Shown here piece after piece: positions 16,745 to 25,647 of a DNA stretch of 64,000 bases. The first letter of the stretch is position 1, and each line of letters starts with the position of its first letter. A program made the position numbers and the translations under genes. The notes under the pieces are model-generated. The model did not search any database. It worked only from the letters and a program-made list of their open reading frames with translations, and was not told the DNA's origin. The DNA is taken from contig SVNV01000013.1 in the NCBI GenBank assembly GCA_015066705.1, forward strand, positions 1 through 64,000. The letters are read 5' to 3'. This DNA is from Ruminococcus sp. (GTDB taxonomy: Bacteria > Bacillota > Clostridia > Oscillospirales > Ruminococcaceae).

Positions 16745-17827
16745 TTGAACAATACAACTATATACAAAGGTAGAAACTCCCAAATAGATATAATTAAAGG
16801 TATTGGTATAATACTTATGGTCGGCGGACATTGTGGTATGCCGTTTACTCACTTTATTTATTTGTTTCATATGCCTTTGTTCTTTCTTATGTCCGGTTAT
16901 TTATGGAAGGACCCTAAGGAATATAGCTTTAGTAGTTCGTTTGATTTTTTGAAGCGTAAGTTAAAAGGCTTGTTGTTGCCGTATTTTCTTACAAATGCGG
17001 TATTTACATTGTTCAATAACGTATTTATTAATGTTGGAATATACGATGAAAGTATATCTGTTTTATCTTTTGCTGAAGTAATTGCAGATATAATTAAAAG
17101 TGCTTGTTTTTTATCAACTACAAAGCTTGGAGCAGCAACTTGGTTTTATAGGGTGTTGTTCTTTGTTGTTTTGTGTCAGTATATTATGTGCAACATAAAA
17201 AGAGATAGAAAGTTTAAAAGAGTTATTTCTATATCATTTTTGATAGTAGTAATTATAGGAATGACTATTATTCAGTTTAAAGCTACGTTATTATATAATG
17301 TTTTATTAAAATGTGGTCTTGTTCCTTTTTTTGGTGGTTTTTATGCATTTATGTTAGGTGTTTTCATCAGACAATATAAAATAGATGACTTAGTTAATAA
17401 GAGAAAAATTTTCTCCTTTATAATCGCACTTGTCGGATTAATCGTTTTGAATTCTTTTGGAACGGTGAATTTAGATAAAGGACAAATAATAAATATTTTC
17501 TTTTTTACTCTTTCAACCCTGCTTGGATGGGCTTTGCTATTAGTAATTAGTCATTACGTCAGAGGATTCATTAAGAAATCAATTTGTTATATCAGCCAGC
17601 ATTCTGTCTGGATTATATCTCTTCATTTTTTGAGTTTCAAGTTGGTTTCATTCGTTTATATTGTGGCGACAAATAAAGATTTTAAGCTACTTTCGAGTTT
17701 TCCGGTTATTGATAATAAGCCTGTGTTGTTTTTACCATATTTGGTTATTGGAATTGTAATGCCTTTACTTTTATGTGGCATAGTTAATTGCATAAAAAAT
17801 AAAATTAAACAATTAGCGTCAAAATGA
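16745..17827 (+). CDS. Acyltransferase_3 membrane O-acetyltransferase
   Basis: The 360-residue protein starts at a TTG with a poor ribosome site. It has the family start RNSQIDIIKGIGIILMVGGH, MPLFFLMSGYLW and about ten membrane helices. It lacks a C-terminal SGNH domain, unlike the gene at 3236. Family members acetylate surface polysaccharide. It lies between rmlB and rmlD and is far more AT-rich than either, which fits insertion of a serotype-specific gene into a conserved rhamnose set. Confidence 0.9.
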   Translation: MNNTTIYKGRNSQIDIIKGIGIILMVGGHCGMPFTHFIYLFHMPLFFLMSGYLWKDPKEYSFSSSFDFLKRKLKGLLLPYFLTNAVFTLFNNVFINVGIYDESISVLSFAEVIADIIKSACFLSTTKLGAATWFYRVLFFVVLCQYIMCNIKRDRKFKRVISISFLIVVIIGMTIIQFKATLLYNVLLKCGLVPFFGGFYAFMLGVFIRQYKIDDLVNKRKIFSFIIALVGLIVLNSFGTVNLDKGQIINIFFFTLSTLLGWALLLVISHYVRGFIKKSICYISQHSVWIISLHFLSFKLVSFVYIVATNKDFKLLSSFPVIDNKPVLFLPYLVIGIVMPLLLCGIVNCIKNKIKQLASK

Positions 17828-17853
17828 TTTATTTATAGTTGGAGGAACTGATA

Positions 17854-18744
17854 ATGAAAGCTTTTGTAACAGGCGTTTGTGGTCAGCTTGGCTATGACGT
17901 GATAAGAGAGCTAAATAAAAGGGGCTATGAAGCTGTCGGAAGTGATATTCGTGACAGTGCTGATAACCTGAATGTTCCTTATGTTAAGCTGGATATTACT
18001 GATAAAGAAGCTGTCTGTAAAACTATTGTTGATGTTAAACCTGATGTAGTTGTTCACTGTTCAGCGTGGACTGCTGTTGATGCTGCCGAAGATGACGAAA
18101 ACAAAGATAAAGTCAATAATATAAATGTTGACGGCACAAGAAATATCGCAGAAGCTTGTAAAAGCGTAGACTGTAAAATGATTTATATCAGTACAGATTA
18201 CGTTTTTGACGGACAGGGAACTGAGCCTTGGGAAGCTGACTGTAAAGATTATGGACCACTGTCGGTTTATGGTGAAAGTAAACTTCAGGGTGAACTTGTT
18301 GTTTCAGAAATACTTGAGAAATATTTTATTGTCAGAACTGCTTGGGTTTTCGGTAAGAATGGAAATAACTTTATTAAAACCATGCTTAATATAGGTAAAA
18401 AATATGATACCTTGCGAGTTGTCAATGACCAGATAGGAACACCTACCTATACTTACGATTTGGCAAGACTTCTTGTTGATATGGCAGAAACTGATAAGTA
18501 CGGTTTTTACCACGCAACCAATGAGGGCGGTTATATAAGCTGGTATGATTTTGCTTGTGAAATATTCAGACAAGCAGGCTATGAAACAAAAGTAAACTCT
18601 GTAACAACGGAGGAATATGGTGTTTCAAAGGCAAAACGTCCTTTAAATAGCAGACTTGATAAATCAAAGCTTGTTAAATCGGGATTCAAGCCTTTACCTG
18701 ATTGGAAAGATGCTTTAAGACGTTATCTTGCGGAAATAAATTAA
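17854..18744 (+). CDS. rmlD: dTDP-4-dehydrorhamnose reductase RmlD
   Basis: The ATG at 17854 follows TTGGAGGAACTG. The 296-residue protein has GVCGQLGYDV, YISTDYVFDG, YGESKLQGE and RTAWVFGKNGNNF, all usual for RmlD. It reduces dTDP-4-keto-rhamnose to dTDP-rhamnose using a nicotinamide cofactor. rmlC follows after 13 bases. Confidence 0.95.
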   Translation: MKAFVTGVCGQLGYDVIRELNKRGYEAVGSDIRDSADNLNVPYVKLDITDKEAVCKTIVDVKPDVVVHCSAWTAVDAAEDDENKDKVNNINVDGTRNIAEACKSVDCKMIYISTDYVFDGQGTEPWEADCKDYGPLSVYGESKLQGELVVSEILEKYFIVRTAWVFGKNGNNFIKTMLNIGKKYDTLRVVNDQIGTPTYTYDLARLLVDMAETDKYGFYHATNEGGYISWYDFACEIFRQAGYETKVNSVTTEEYGVSKAKRPLNSRLDKSKLVKSGFKPLPDWKDALRRYLAEIN

Positions 18745-18757
18745 TTGAGGGGTAAAA

Positions 18758-19366
18758 ATGGGACAGATAAAAGTAGAAAAAAATGTAGGCGGTATCGAAG
18801 GACTTTGTGTAATAGAACCTGCTGTTCATGGTGATAGCAGAGGCTATTTTATGGAAACATACAGTCAGAGGGATATGGAAGAAAATGGAATTAACATTAC
18901 CTTTGTTCAGGATAATCAGAGTATGTCTGTAAAAGGCGTGCTTAGAGGACTTCACTTTCAGAAGAATTTTCCTCAGACTAAGCTGGTAAGAGTAATTAAA
19001 GGTTCTGTCTTTGATGTTGCTGTTGATTTGCGTGAGGGTAGTAAGACTTTCGGTAAATGGTATGGAGTTGAATTGACTGAAGAAAATAAGAAGCAATTTC
19101 TCATACCAAAAGGATTCGCCCACGGATTTCTCGTGCTGAGCGATACTGCTGAATTTTGCTATAAGTGTGATGATTTTTATCACGCTAACGACGAGGGCGG
19201 TCTCGCATGGAATGACCCTGAAATCGGAATCGAATGGCCACATCTTACAGGAGAATATAGAGGTACAGCTTCTGCAGAAGGCTACGCTTTGGAAGATGGT
19301 ACACCTTTGAATTTGAGTGAGAAGGACCAGAAGTGGGATGGGATAAAAGATACTTTTAAGTTTTGA
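18758..19366 (+). CDS. rmlC: dTDP-4-dehydrorhamnose 3,5-epimerase RmlC
   Basis: The 202-residue cupin has IEPAVHGDSRGYFMETY, the catalytic-His block RGLHFQ, VDLREGSKTFGKW and IPKGFAHGFLVLSD. It carries out the 3,5-epimerisation between RmlB and RmlD. Its stop is eight bases before the next start. Confidence 0.96.
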   Translation: MGQIKVEKNVGGIEGLCVIEPAVHGDSRGYFMETYSQRDMEENGINITFVQDNQSMSVKGVLRGLHFQKNFPQTKLVRVIKGSVFDVAVDLREGSKTFGKWYGVELTEENKKQFLIPKGFAHGFLVLSDTAEFCYKCDDFYHANDEGGLAWNDPEIGIEWPHLTGEYRGTASAEGYALEDGTPLNLSEKDQKWDGIKDTFKF

Positions 19367-19374
19367 GGTATAGA

Positions 19375-20385
19375 ATGGAAACGTTAACTGAAAACAAACT
19401 TCTTTTGATAGCTCCTGTGTTTATGGGTTATTATAAAGAAATTATACGAGAAGCAGAATTACTTGGTTATAGTGTGGATTATGTCTGTGATGCTCCTAGT
19501 AATTCGAATATATCAAAAGCAATTGGTCGTGTTAATAAAAAGTTGATAGAAGGTTCTACAAGACGTTATTTCAACAATTCTGTTTTACCGGAAATAAAAG
19601 ATAAAAAATATAATTACGTATTGGTTATCGCTTCTATGAGTTTTGCTCTTACGCCTGATATGGTAAAAAAACTCAGAGAATTAAATCATGAGGCAAGATT
19701 TGTAATGTACCAATGGGATGGCGAAGATAATCTTCCGTTTGCTAAAAAAATTCATAATTATTTTGATAAAGTGTATACCTTTGATAGATTGGACTGTCAG
19801 AAAAAGGATATTTATACCTTTTTGCCTCTTTTCTATACTAGGGAATATGAAGGTATAGACAAAGATAAGGCAGAATATGATTATGATTGTGTTTATATAG
19901 GAACTGCACATCCTAAAAAGTATGAAGAAATAAATAGAATGTCCCTATCGTTAGCAGATGCTTTATCAAAACAATACATTTATCATTATATGCCATCAAA
20001 GCTCAAGTACATATACCATAAAATATTGAACGTTGAATATAGAAAAGCAAAATTTTCTGATTTTAAAACAGAAAAAGTTTCAAAAAATGATATCTTAAAG
20101 CTATATAACTCAACAAAATATATTTTAGATGCTCCACAAGCAGGACAGAATGGTTTAACTATGCGTACCATTGAATGTTTGGGTGCAAGAAAAAAACTTG
20201 TAACAACTAATGAAGACATAAAGAATTATGATTTTTATGATGAAACAAACATATATGTTTTCAATGAAGAAGACAATATAGATTTTAATTCGTCTTTCTT
20301 TACCGATGGATATAAGGAGTTACCTGAAAAAATATATAAAAAATACTCATTGAAAAATTGGCTAAAAACATTGTTAGAAGATTAG
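19375..20385 (+). CDS. CgeB-like glycosyltransferase family protein
   Basis: The ATG at 19375 follows GAGGTATAG. The 336-residue product has an N-terminal half with two Rossmann-like blocks (KLLLIAPVFMGYYKEIIREA; RFVMYQWDGEDNLPFAKK) and a C-terminal half with YDCVYIGTAHPKKYEEINR, ILDAPQAGQNGLTMRTIE and a following KKLVTTN. That layout is seen in CgeB/DUF3880-like glycosyltransferases. The sugar is unknown. The gene is strongly AT-rich. Its C-terminal half is related in pattern to the C-terminal part of the protein at 22094. Confidence 0.7.
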   Translation: METLTENKLLLIAPVFMGYYKEIIREAELLGYSVDYVCDAPSNSNISKAIGRVNKKLIEGSTRRYFNNSVLPEIKDKKYNYVLVIASMSFALTPDMVKKLRELNHEARFVMYQWDGEDNLPFAKKIHNYFDKVYTFDRLDCQKKDIYTFLPLFYTREYEGIDKDKAEYDYDCVYIGTAHPKKYEEINRMSLSLADALSKQYIYHYMPSKLKYIYHKILNVEYRKAKFSDFKTEKVSKNDILKLYNSTKYILDAPQAGQNGLTMRTIECLGARKKLVTTNEDIKNYDFYDETNIYVFNEEDNIDFNSSFFTDGYKELPEKIYKKYSLKNWLKTLLED

Positions 20386-20399
20386 AAGGTGGAGTTTAT

Positions 20400-21221
20400 A
20401 TGAAAATTCTTGTGACTGGTGCAAATGGTTATCTTGGTCAAGGTATTGTAAAAGAGTTGCTCAACTTGGGTAATTATGTTATTGCTGCTGATTTTACTTC
20501 TGAAAATATTGATAATCGTGCTGATATAACTTGTTGCAGTATTTTTGACGTAGAAAAACCTTATGAATATTTTAATAAGCCAGACATAGTTTTACACTTG
20601 GCTTGGAAAAATGGATTTGTCCATAATGCTGACAACCACATTGCTGATTTACCTAAGCATTATGAATTTTTAAAGAAAATGATTGACGGCGGTACAAAAA
20701 GAGTGTGTGTTATGGGAAGTATGCACGAAATTGGTTTTTTTGAAGGTGCGATAAATGACAACACCCCATGTAATCCAATGAGTATGTATGGTATTGCAAA
20801 AAATTCTTTGAGACAGAGTGTTGAAATCTATGCCAAGGAAAAAGAAGCTCAGTTTATTTGGTTAAGAGGATATTATATTGTAAGTAACGATGTGAAAGGT
20901 AGTTCTATTTTTTCAAAAATTGCTAAAGCTGCAAACGAAGGGAAAACAGAATTTCCGTTTACTAGTGGCAAAAATCAATATGATTTTTTGGATTATGATG
21001 ATTTTTGTTATAGAGTTGCAAAAGCTAGTATTCAAGAAAAAATAACAGGTATAATTAATATATGTAGCGGTAAACCAGAGTCGTTATCAAGTAGGGTAGA
21101 GCGATTTATAAAGGATAATCAATATAATATTAAGCTTAAGTATGGTGCATTTCCTGACAGACCGTATGATTCAAAGGCAATCTGGGGAGATTCATCTAAA
21201 ATAGCAGAGATTTTAGGTTAA
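20400..21221 (+). CDS. NAD-dependent epimerase/dehydratase
   Basis: The ATG at 20400 follows AAGGTGGAG. The 273-residue extended short-chain dehydrogenase has MKILVTGANGYLGQGIVKEL and the catalytic region MYGIAKNSLRQS. It is shorter than RmlB-like enzymes and gives no clear substrate. It may make a nucleotide-activated deoxy- or amino-sugar for this polymer. Confidence 0.8.
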   Translation: MKILVTGANGYLGQGIVKELLNLGNYVIAADFTSENIDNRADITCCSIFDVEKPYEYFNKPDIVLHLAWKNGFVHNADNHIADLPKHYEFLKKMIDGGTKRVCVMGSMHEIGFFEGAINDNTPCNPMSMYGIAKNSLRQSVEIYAKEKEAQFIWLRGYYIVSNDVKGSSIFSKIAKAANEGKTEFPFTSGKNQYDFLDYDDFCYRVAKASIQEKITGIINICSGKPESLSSRVERFIKDNQYNIKLKYGAFPDRPYDSKAIWGDSSKIAEILG

Positions 21222-21284
21222 AAATGTTAAACTTATTGAGGCTGAATGATAAAAATATAAGTTCACATAAAGAGGAGAAAAACA

Positions 21285-22097
21285 ATGCCACGAGTATCAA
21301 TTATAATGGGCGTATATAATGTTAAATCTATTGAAGAACTTGAGATAACAGCTAAATCCATTATAGAACAGACCTATACAGACTGGGAATTTATTATTTG
21401 TGATGACGGGTCTTCTAATAACACGTTTGAATTGTTGAAAAGAATTGAGGCCATGGATTCAAGAATTAAAGCCATTGGTTATAAGGAGAATAAAGGCTTA
21501 TCAACTGCACTTAATACTTGTATTGAAGCTTCGACAGGAGAGTATATTGCAAGACAAGATGCTGAGGATATTTCTCATCCTCAGAGACTTGAAAAAGAAA
21601 TTGAATTTCTTGATACTCATCCGGAATATGACCTCGTTGGTTGTAATGCATATATATATGACCATGAAAATGGCAGATGGGGAGAGTATCTTAACAAAGA
21701 AATACCGGTTGCTTCAGACTTTTTGTGGACAACTCAGTTCTTACATCCAACTGTTATTTTCAGAAGAGAAAGTCTTATTAAGGCTGGTAAATACAGAGTT
21801 TCTAAAGAAACAAAAAGAAGCCAGGATTATGATTTGTTTATGACAATGTACAGCCTTGGAATGAAAGGTTATAATATTCAAAGCAAAATGTTTGATTATT
21901 ATCAAAAGGATGGTCATCAAAGGGAATTAACATGGGGAAAAAGATTTAGAGAAGCGCAGATTAGATATAAAGGCTTTAAAAAACTTCATCTTTTTCCAAA
22001 GGCATTTCCTTACGTTGTTAAACCTTTGGTAGTTAAAATTATTCCTCAGAAGATTTATAGAAAATTGAAAAAATCAGAAGGAGCAGGAGCAAAATGA
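21285..22097 (+). CDS. Glycosyltransferase family 2
   Basis: The 270-residue protein has the GT-A start VSIIMGVYNVKSIEELEITA, FIICDDGSSN and EYIARQDAEDISHPQRLEKE, where DAED stands for the DxD metal site. HPTVIFRRESL and RSQDYDLFM are also typical. It would add one sugar to the lipid-linked repeat unit in the cytoplasm. The strong ribosome site AGAGGAG precedes it, and its end overlaps the next gene by four bases. Confidence 0.92.
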   Translation: MPRVSIIMGVYNVKSIEELEITAKSIIEQTYTDWEFIICDDGSSNNTFELLKRIEAMDSRIKAIGYKENKGLSTALNTCIEASTGEYIARQDAEDISHPQRLEKEIEFLDTHPEYDLVGCNAYIYDHENGRWGEYLNKEIPVASDFLWTTQFLHPTVIFRRESLIKAGKYRVSKETKRSQDYDLFMTMYSLGMKGYNIQSKMFDYYQKDGHQRELTWGKRFREAQIRYKGFKKLHLFPKAFPYVVKPLVVKIIPQKIYRKLKKSEGAGAK

Positions 22098-24385
22098 AAA
22101 TAAGAGATATTCTCATTAATCATTTATCACCAAGTCAGATGAGAATAATTAAGAAACCGGTAATGTATTTGAGATATTTAAAATCTCTTTTGAAAAGGAA
22201 TAATAATACATTGAGTATAAATGAAAACGCCGTGAGTGAATATTGCGTTTTATCAATGCCTAAAAAGCATGTTTTTTTTGGTTACTATGACTTGCAGCAA
22301 TTTGATGATAACTATCAGAAAATGCTTGTTCATGTCGTTGATGAAAAGAAATGTAATCCGAAAAAGGATGAAGCATCGATATATTGGGTTGATAAAGATA
22401 GTAAGGAGTTCAATTACGTTACTTCTACAAAAGCATGGTCATGGCAGCAGGGTTCAAGATTGAGATGGCATCCTATAAAGAAGAATACCATTGTTTATAA
22501 TGATGTAGCAGACGGAAAATACGTGGCGGTAGAGTATAATATTGTAGAAAAAGCTGTTGTCGCTCAACATCCGATGGCTTTTTATGATATTTCATCGGAT
22601 GCCATGTATGGTCTTGGTCTTAATTTTTCGCGCCTCCAGAGATTACGTCCAGGTTACGGATATAGTGTTTTGCCTGATGAAAGCGTAGGTATTACAGCAA
22701 GCGAAGATGATGGTATTTTCAGATATGATTTTAATACGGGTGAAATAAAATTACTCATCTCACTTAGTAAACTTGCAAAAGAAGTAGATATCGATGAAGA
22801 TGTCGAGCATTATATAAATCATATTTCGATTTCTCCGAATGGAGATAAATTTATGTTTTTCCATCTGTGGTCGAGTGTTAAAAAATCCAGCTGGGATATG
22901 AGACTATATGTTGCTGATATAAAAACAGGTGAATATACCTGCCTTGAAAAAGAACATATTGTATCTCATTATTGCTGGAAGGATAATGATACTCTTCTTG
23001 TTACAACTGCCGCAATGAATGGTAAGAAAACAATGTATATCGAGTATGGTATTTCAGAAGGTATAGTAACTGTTCATGAAGGAGAATGGCTTAAAAGAGA
23101 CGGTCATCCATCATACATAAACGGAACGGATAATTACATTTCTGATACTTATCCTCAGCAGTCCTTACAGTATGTTTTCAAACAGACCGGTTCGTATTCT
23201 GACGTAATTGCAAAAGCTTTTGCTGACCCGAGACTGTTTGATGAAAAAAGATGTGATTTACATCCAAGAATTACGCCTGATAATGAGTATATTACGTTTG
23301 ATACGACATATAAAAACAAGGTCAGACAGGTTGTTATGATGAAAATCAGACCGGATTATTTTGATGATTACAACGAAACATTTACTGTTGTAGGTCTGGG
23401 CTATAAAAACAATATCATAAAGGAAATGTTTTATGAGATTATTAATCATAACGTCCCTAATGCTGAATACTTAGAGCCGTTTGTATATCCAAATAAATTT
23501 GTCAAATTATTTCACAAGGTAGTTTACGTAAGAAAATTCAGAAAATTTTTCAGATGGCTTCCTGCTGATTTGTTTGAAAAATATCACATTCTCAATAAAA
23601 AGGAATTTGATAAAAACAAAACCAATTATGTCATTATGAATTATGGAACTGACCTTGACCGTTTGCATTTTTCTAAGCTTCTTGAGAATGTAAGGAAAAA
23701 ATATAATGATTCAGTAAAATTTGTTTTAATGCTATTTGACCCTATAATCAGTCCACTTAATAATCAGGGCTGGGAAAGAATAACTCAGGTTGTTAATGAG
23801 TTTGATATTGTTACAACTTTTGATGAACAGGATGCAGCACAATATTCAATGTTGCATTTTACCGACCCGTATGCAAAACGAAATGTGATTCCAGATGATA
23901 ATATACAAAAGTGTGACGTTTTCTTTATCGGTGCAGATAAGGGGAGAGGCAAATTACTCAATGAAATACAGAAGTTGTTTTTGAATAACAATATCAATTC
24001 CAATTTGAGAGTTGTAGGGCTTCCTTCAGAACTTGAAATGGAAGGACTGTATTGTCAGAAAGAATATATGTGTTACGAACAAACAATAAAAAATGTTTTG
24101 AATTCCAATTGTTTGCTTGAGGTACTTTGTGAAGGTCAGCATTCTTCATCGTTGCGATATTATGAAGCTGTTGTTTATAATAAGAAGCTTCTTACAAATA
24201 ATGCTAACATCGTTAATATGTCATATTATAATCCTGATTATATTAAGGTTTTCCAGAAAGTATCTGATATTGATGTAAATTGGATAAAAGACGATCGTGA
24301 TGTTAATTATAATTATAACGGCGATTTTTCTATTACGCATTTCTTTGATATGATTAAAGAATATGATTATAATTCAAATAAATAA
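22094..24385 (+). CDS. Two-part protein: beta-propeller-like N-terminus fused to CgeB-like glycosyltransferase
   Basis: The 763-residue protein has no membrane helix or signal peptide. Residues about 50-428 show repeated beta-blade patterns: RLRWHPIKKNTIVYND, ISISPNGDKFMFFH, YCWKDNDTLLVTT and ITPDNEYITFDTTY, as in TolB/WD40-like propellers. A motif HVFFGYYDLQQFD marks the start. From residue 430 (FTVVGLGYKNN) the pattern changes: KCDVFFIGADKGRGK, VLCEGQHSSSLRYYEAVVYN and KLLTNN resemble the C-terminal half of the protein at 19375. I infer a propeller/glycosyltransferase-like fusion that may recognise and extend the polymer. The overlap with the preceding gene is ATGA. The function is not established. 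Confidence 0.65.
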   Translation: MKIRDILINHLSPSQMRIIKKPVMYLRYLKSLLKRNNNTLSINENAVSEYCVLSMPKKHVFFGYYDLQQFDDNYQKMLVHVVDEKKCNPKKDEASIYWVDKDSKEFNYVTSTKAWSWQQGSRLRWHPIKKNTIVYNDVADGKYVAVEYNIVEKAVVAQHPMAFYDISSDAMYGLGLNFSRLQRLRPGYGYSVLPDESVGITASEDDGIFRYDFNTGEIKLLISLSKLAKEVDIDEDVEHYINHISISPNGDKFMFFHLWSSVKKSSWDMRLYVADIKTGEYTCLEKEHIVSHYCWKDNDTLLVTTAAMNGKKTMYIEYGISEGIVTVHEGEWLKRDGHPSYINGTDNYISDTYPQQSLQYVFKQTGSYSDVIAKAFADPRLFDEKRCDLHPRITPDNEYITFDTTYKNKVRQVVMMKIRPDYFDDYNETFTVVGLGYKNNIIKEMFYEIINHNVPNAEYLEPFVYPNKFVKLFHKVVYVRKFRKFFRWLPADLFEKYHILNKKEFDKNKTNYVIMNYGTDLDRLHFSKLLENVRKKYNDSVKFVLMLFDPIISPLNNQGWERITQVVNEFDIVTTFDEQDAAQYSMLHFTDPYAKRNVIPDDNIQKCDVFFIGADKGRGKLLNEIQKLFLNNNINSNLRVVGLPSELEMEGLYCQKEYMCYEQTIKNVLNSNCLLEVLCEGQHSSSLRYYEAVVYNKKLLTNNANIVNMSYYNPDYIKVFQKVSDIDVNWIKDDRDVNYNYNGDFSITHFFDMIKEYDYNSNK

Positions 24386-24417
24386 TATTTTAATTGAATT
24401 AGAAAGGTTAAACACAA

Positions 24418-25647
24418 ATGAATCAAAAAAGTAAGCTTTTATGGGTATCATCATTTGTTCCTTATGATGCCGTTCCACATGCTGGAGGTAAAATACATAA
24501 CTTTTATATTAAAGGAATAAATAAACTTGATTGTTTTGATATGCGTCTCGTTACTTTTGCTCAGATAGATGAAAAAGAAAAGATAGACTTAAATAATACT
24601 TCGATTGATTATGATGTAATATATCATCATAAAAACGGTGTTTCTCATCTTTGGTGGGGTGTACTTAATAAATTGAGAAGCATTAATGTATTCAATAAAT
24701 ATGGTGGATTTATTTCACCGTTTATGGAATATAAAGTGAAAAAAATGATGAGAATGCTCAAAAATAATGGCTATGAGCCAGATATTATTGTTTTACAATG
24801 GACACAAATGGTATTAATGACCAAATATATTAAAAAGCTGTTTCCTGATGCTGCTGTGGTTTCTATTGAGGAAGATGTATCATTTTTGTCATATATGAGA
24901 AAATATAAAGAGCAGAAAGTGTTTATAAAAAGATTTATTCGTAAATGTAGATATAATAAGCTAAAAAAATACGAAACATTATGTCTTAATAACTCCAAAC
25001 TTGTTGTACTTAATAATCATAAAGATAATTTACTCTTGATGGAAAATGGAGTATGTGATAACACTTGGGAATGGAGCCCTTATTTTCAAACTTTTATTGA
25101 TAAGGAATATGTTGGAAAATCAAAAGATATTGTCTTTTATGGTGCTATGGCAAGACCAGAAAACTGGCAAAGTGCACTCTGGTTCATACAAAACGTGTGG
25201 CCAAGCATAAAAGACGATAATGCTCGTTTTGTTGTTGTCGGTAATAAACCACCAGTTCAGCTTACTAAATATGCTGATGAAAGAATTATTTTTACTGGCT
25301 TTGTTGAAGATGTAGCACCGTATTTTCAAAATTCTATGTGTATGGTAGCTCCGCTGGTGATGGGAGCTGGAGTGAAGATTAAAATTATTGAAGGATTTTC
25401 GGCTGGAATTCCTATATTGACAAATGATATAGGAATAGAAGGTATTTTTGCTACAGATGGTAAGGAGTATTTTCATTGTACTGAACCTCAGGATTATATT
25501 GATGTAATAAATTCATTGCTTTCCGGCGAGATTGACATCAATAAAGTGTCAAAAGCTCAAAAGAATTTTATTATGGAGAAATATAATTTTGAAGCTTCTT
25601 TGATAAAGTTCAATGAAAAACTTAACGAATTATCAAGGAGAAAATAA
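24418..25647 (+). CDS. Glycosyltransferase family 1/4 (GT-B fold)
   Basis: The 409-residue protein starts KLLWVSSFVPYDAVPHAGG, with a Gly-rich acceptor loop, and has the C-terminal nucleotide-sugar block APLVMGAGVKIKIIEGFSAG followed by PILTND, usual for GT4-type enzymes. The ribosome site GAAAGG precedes the ATG. It probably adds one sugar of the repeat unit. The stop and the next start share one base (TAATG). Confidence 0.88.
   Translation: MNQKSKLLWVSSFVPYDAVPHAGGKIHNFYIKGINKLDCFDMRLVTFAQIDEKEKIDLNNTSIDYDVIYHHKNGVSHLWWGVLNKLRSINVFNKYGGFISPFMEYKVKKMMRMLKNNGYEPDIIVLQWTQMVLMTKYIKKLFPDAAVVSIEEDVSFLSYMRKYKEQKVFIKRFIRKCRYNKLKKYETLCLNNSKLVVLNNHKDNLLLMENGVCDNTWEWSPYFQTFIDKEYVGKSKDIVFYGAMARPENWQSALWFIQNVWPSIKDDNARFVVVGNKPPVQLTKYADERIIFTGFVEDVAPYFQNSMCMVAPLVMGAGVKIKIIEGFSAGIPILTNDIGIEGIFATDGKEYFHCTEPQDYIDVINSLLSGEIDINKVSKAQKNFIMEKYNFEASLIKFNEKLNELSRRK

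Noticed and set aside
16247..16870. Minus-strand open frame of 207 codons across the end of rmlB
   Set aside because: It overlaps rmlB and the start of the acyltransferase gene on the other strand, has no ribosome site and no family-like motif.
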